Origin: Paenibacillus sp. USDA918EY | GTDB taxonomy: Bacteria > Bacillota > Bacilli > Paenibacillales > Paenibacillaceae | Assembly (NCBI RefSeq): GCF_009870825.1 | Contig: NZ_WTWY01000007.1 | Span: forward strand, 248,001-312,000 | DNA length: 64,000 bases | Direction: 5' to 3' | Shown here: piece after piece, positions 63,966 to 64,000 of the stretch | Layout: each line of letters starts with the position of its first letter | Position numbering within the stretch: the first letter of the stretch is position 1 | Program-made: the position numbers and the translations under genes | Notes under the pieces: model-generated | What the model was told of the DNA's origin: nothing | The model's database searches: none | Seen by the model: only the letters and a program-made list of their open reading frames with translations

Positions 63966-64000
63966 TTAGCGTTTTGGAATCTGGATCACGATTTCGTAAT
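63966..64000 (-). CDS. noc: C-terminal end of Noc, nucleoid occlusion protein (partial)
   Basis: The last ten codons before a TAA read YEIVIQIPKR. The YEI-I-IPK pattern and the position directly upstream of parA-parB agree with the C-terminus of Noc, a ParB paralogue that blocks division over the nucleoid in Bacilli. The rest of the gene lies outside the window, so the call relies on synteny and eleven positions only. Confidence 0.6.
   Translation of the reverse strand, partial: YEIVIQIPKR

Overview
The window comes from a moderately GC-rich, endospore-forming Gram-positive bacterium, most likely Paenibacillus or a close relative. The grounds are the origin-proximal gene order (noc, parA/soj, parB/spo0J, yyaC, rpsF-ssb-rpsR, yybS-gdpP-rplI-dnaC, purA, walRK-yycHIJ-htrA, rlmH), the strong AGGAGG ribosome-binding sites, the YesMN-type two-component system and the large carbohydrate and peptide uptake operons. 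The rightmost bases encode only the last residues of a protein that fits Noc. A parS site lies inside parB, so the chromosome origin is probably close to the right edge. Almost every gene is on the minus strand.

Layout from left to right. 0-0.5 kb: degraded gene remnants and a plus-strand terminator. 0.5-9.4 kb: rlmH, a CxxH/CxxC mini-protein, an HtrA protease, one or two small plus-strand genes, and the essential WalRK cell-wall regulon (walR, walK, yycH, yycI, yycJ). 9.4-13.8 kb: an M23/LysM/G5 wall peptidase, a Ser/Gly-rich membrane protein and purA. 13.9-19.1 kb: the operon mazG-like, yybS, gdpP, rplI, dnaC. 19.3-34.1 kb: a CBS protein, an LCP wall-polymer ligase and two complete oligopeptide ABC operons in tandem. 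34.4-54.9 kb: a mannoside-utilisation island with a sensor kinase and AraC-type regulator, a three-gene sugar transporter, and five glycoside hydrolases (GH3, two GH38, GH125 and a clan GH-A enzyme I cannot place in a family). 55.2-64 kb: rpsR-ssb-rpsF, yjzC, tRNA-Ser(CGA), DUF951, an MscS channel, a DUF3343 carrier-like protein, yyaC, DUF4446, a cysteine desulfurase-like protein, parB, parA and the end of noc.

In Bacillus subtilis the yybS-gdpP-rplI-dnaC block lies not far from rpsR. Here about 36 kb of nutrient uptake and mannoside degradation genes sits between them. The two oligopeptide operons have the same gene order, and their promoters and leaders carry nearly identical palindromes, so they look like a duplicated and diverged unit under a shared, unidentified regulator. 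In the mannoside island the YesMN-like pair probably senses a glycan and activates the lipoprotein/permease/hydrolase operon. The transporter has no ATPase of its own, so it should borrow a shared MsmX-type ATPase. The enzymes would then trim imported alpha- and beta-linked manno-oligosaccharides inside the cell, since none of them has a signal peptide.

No CRISPR array, insertion sequence or rRNA gene was seen. Gene identities rest on recognised motifs and synteny. Promoters, terminators and operators were read by eye and are predictions.
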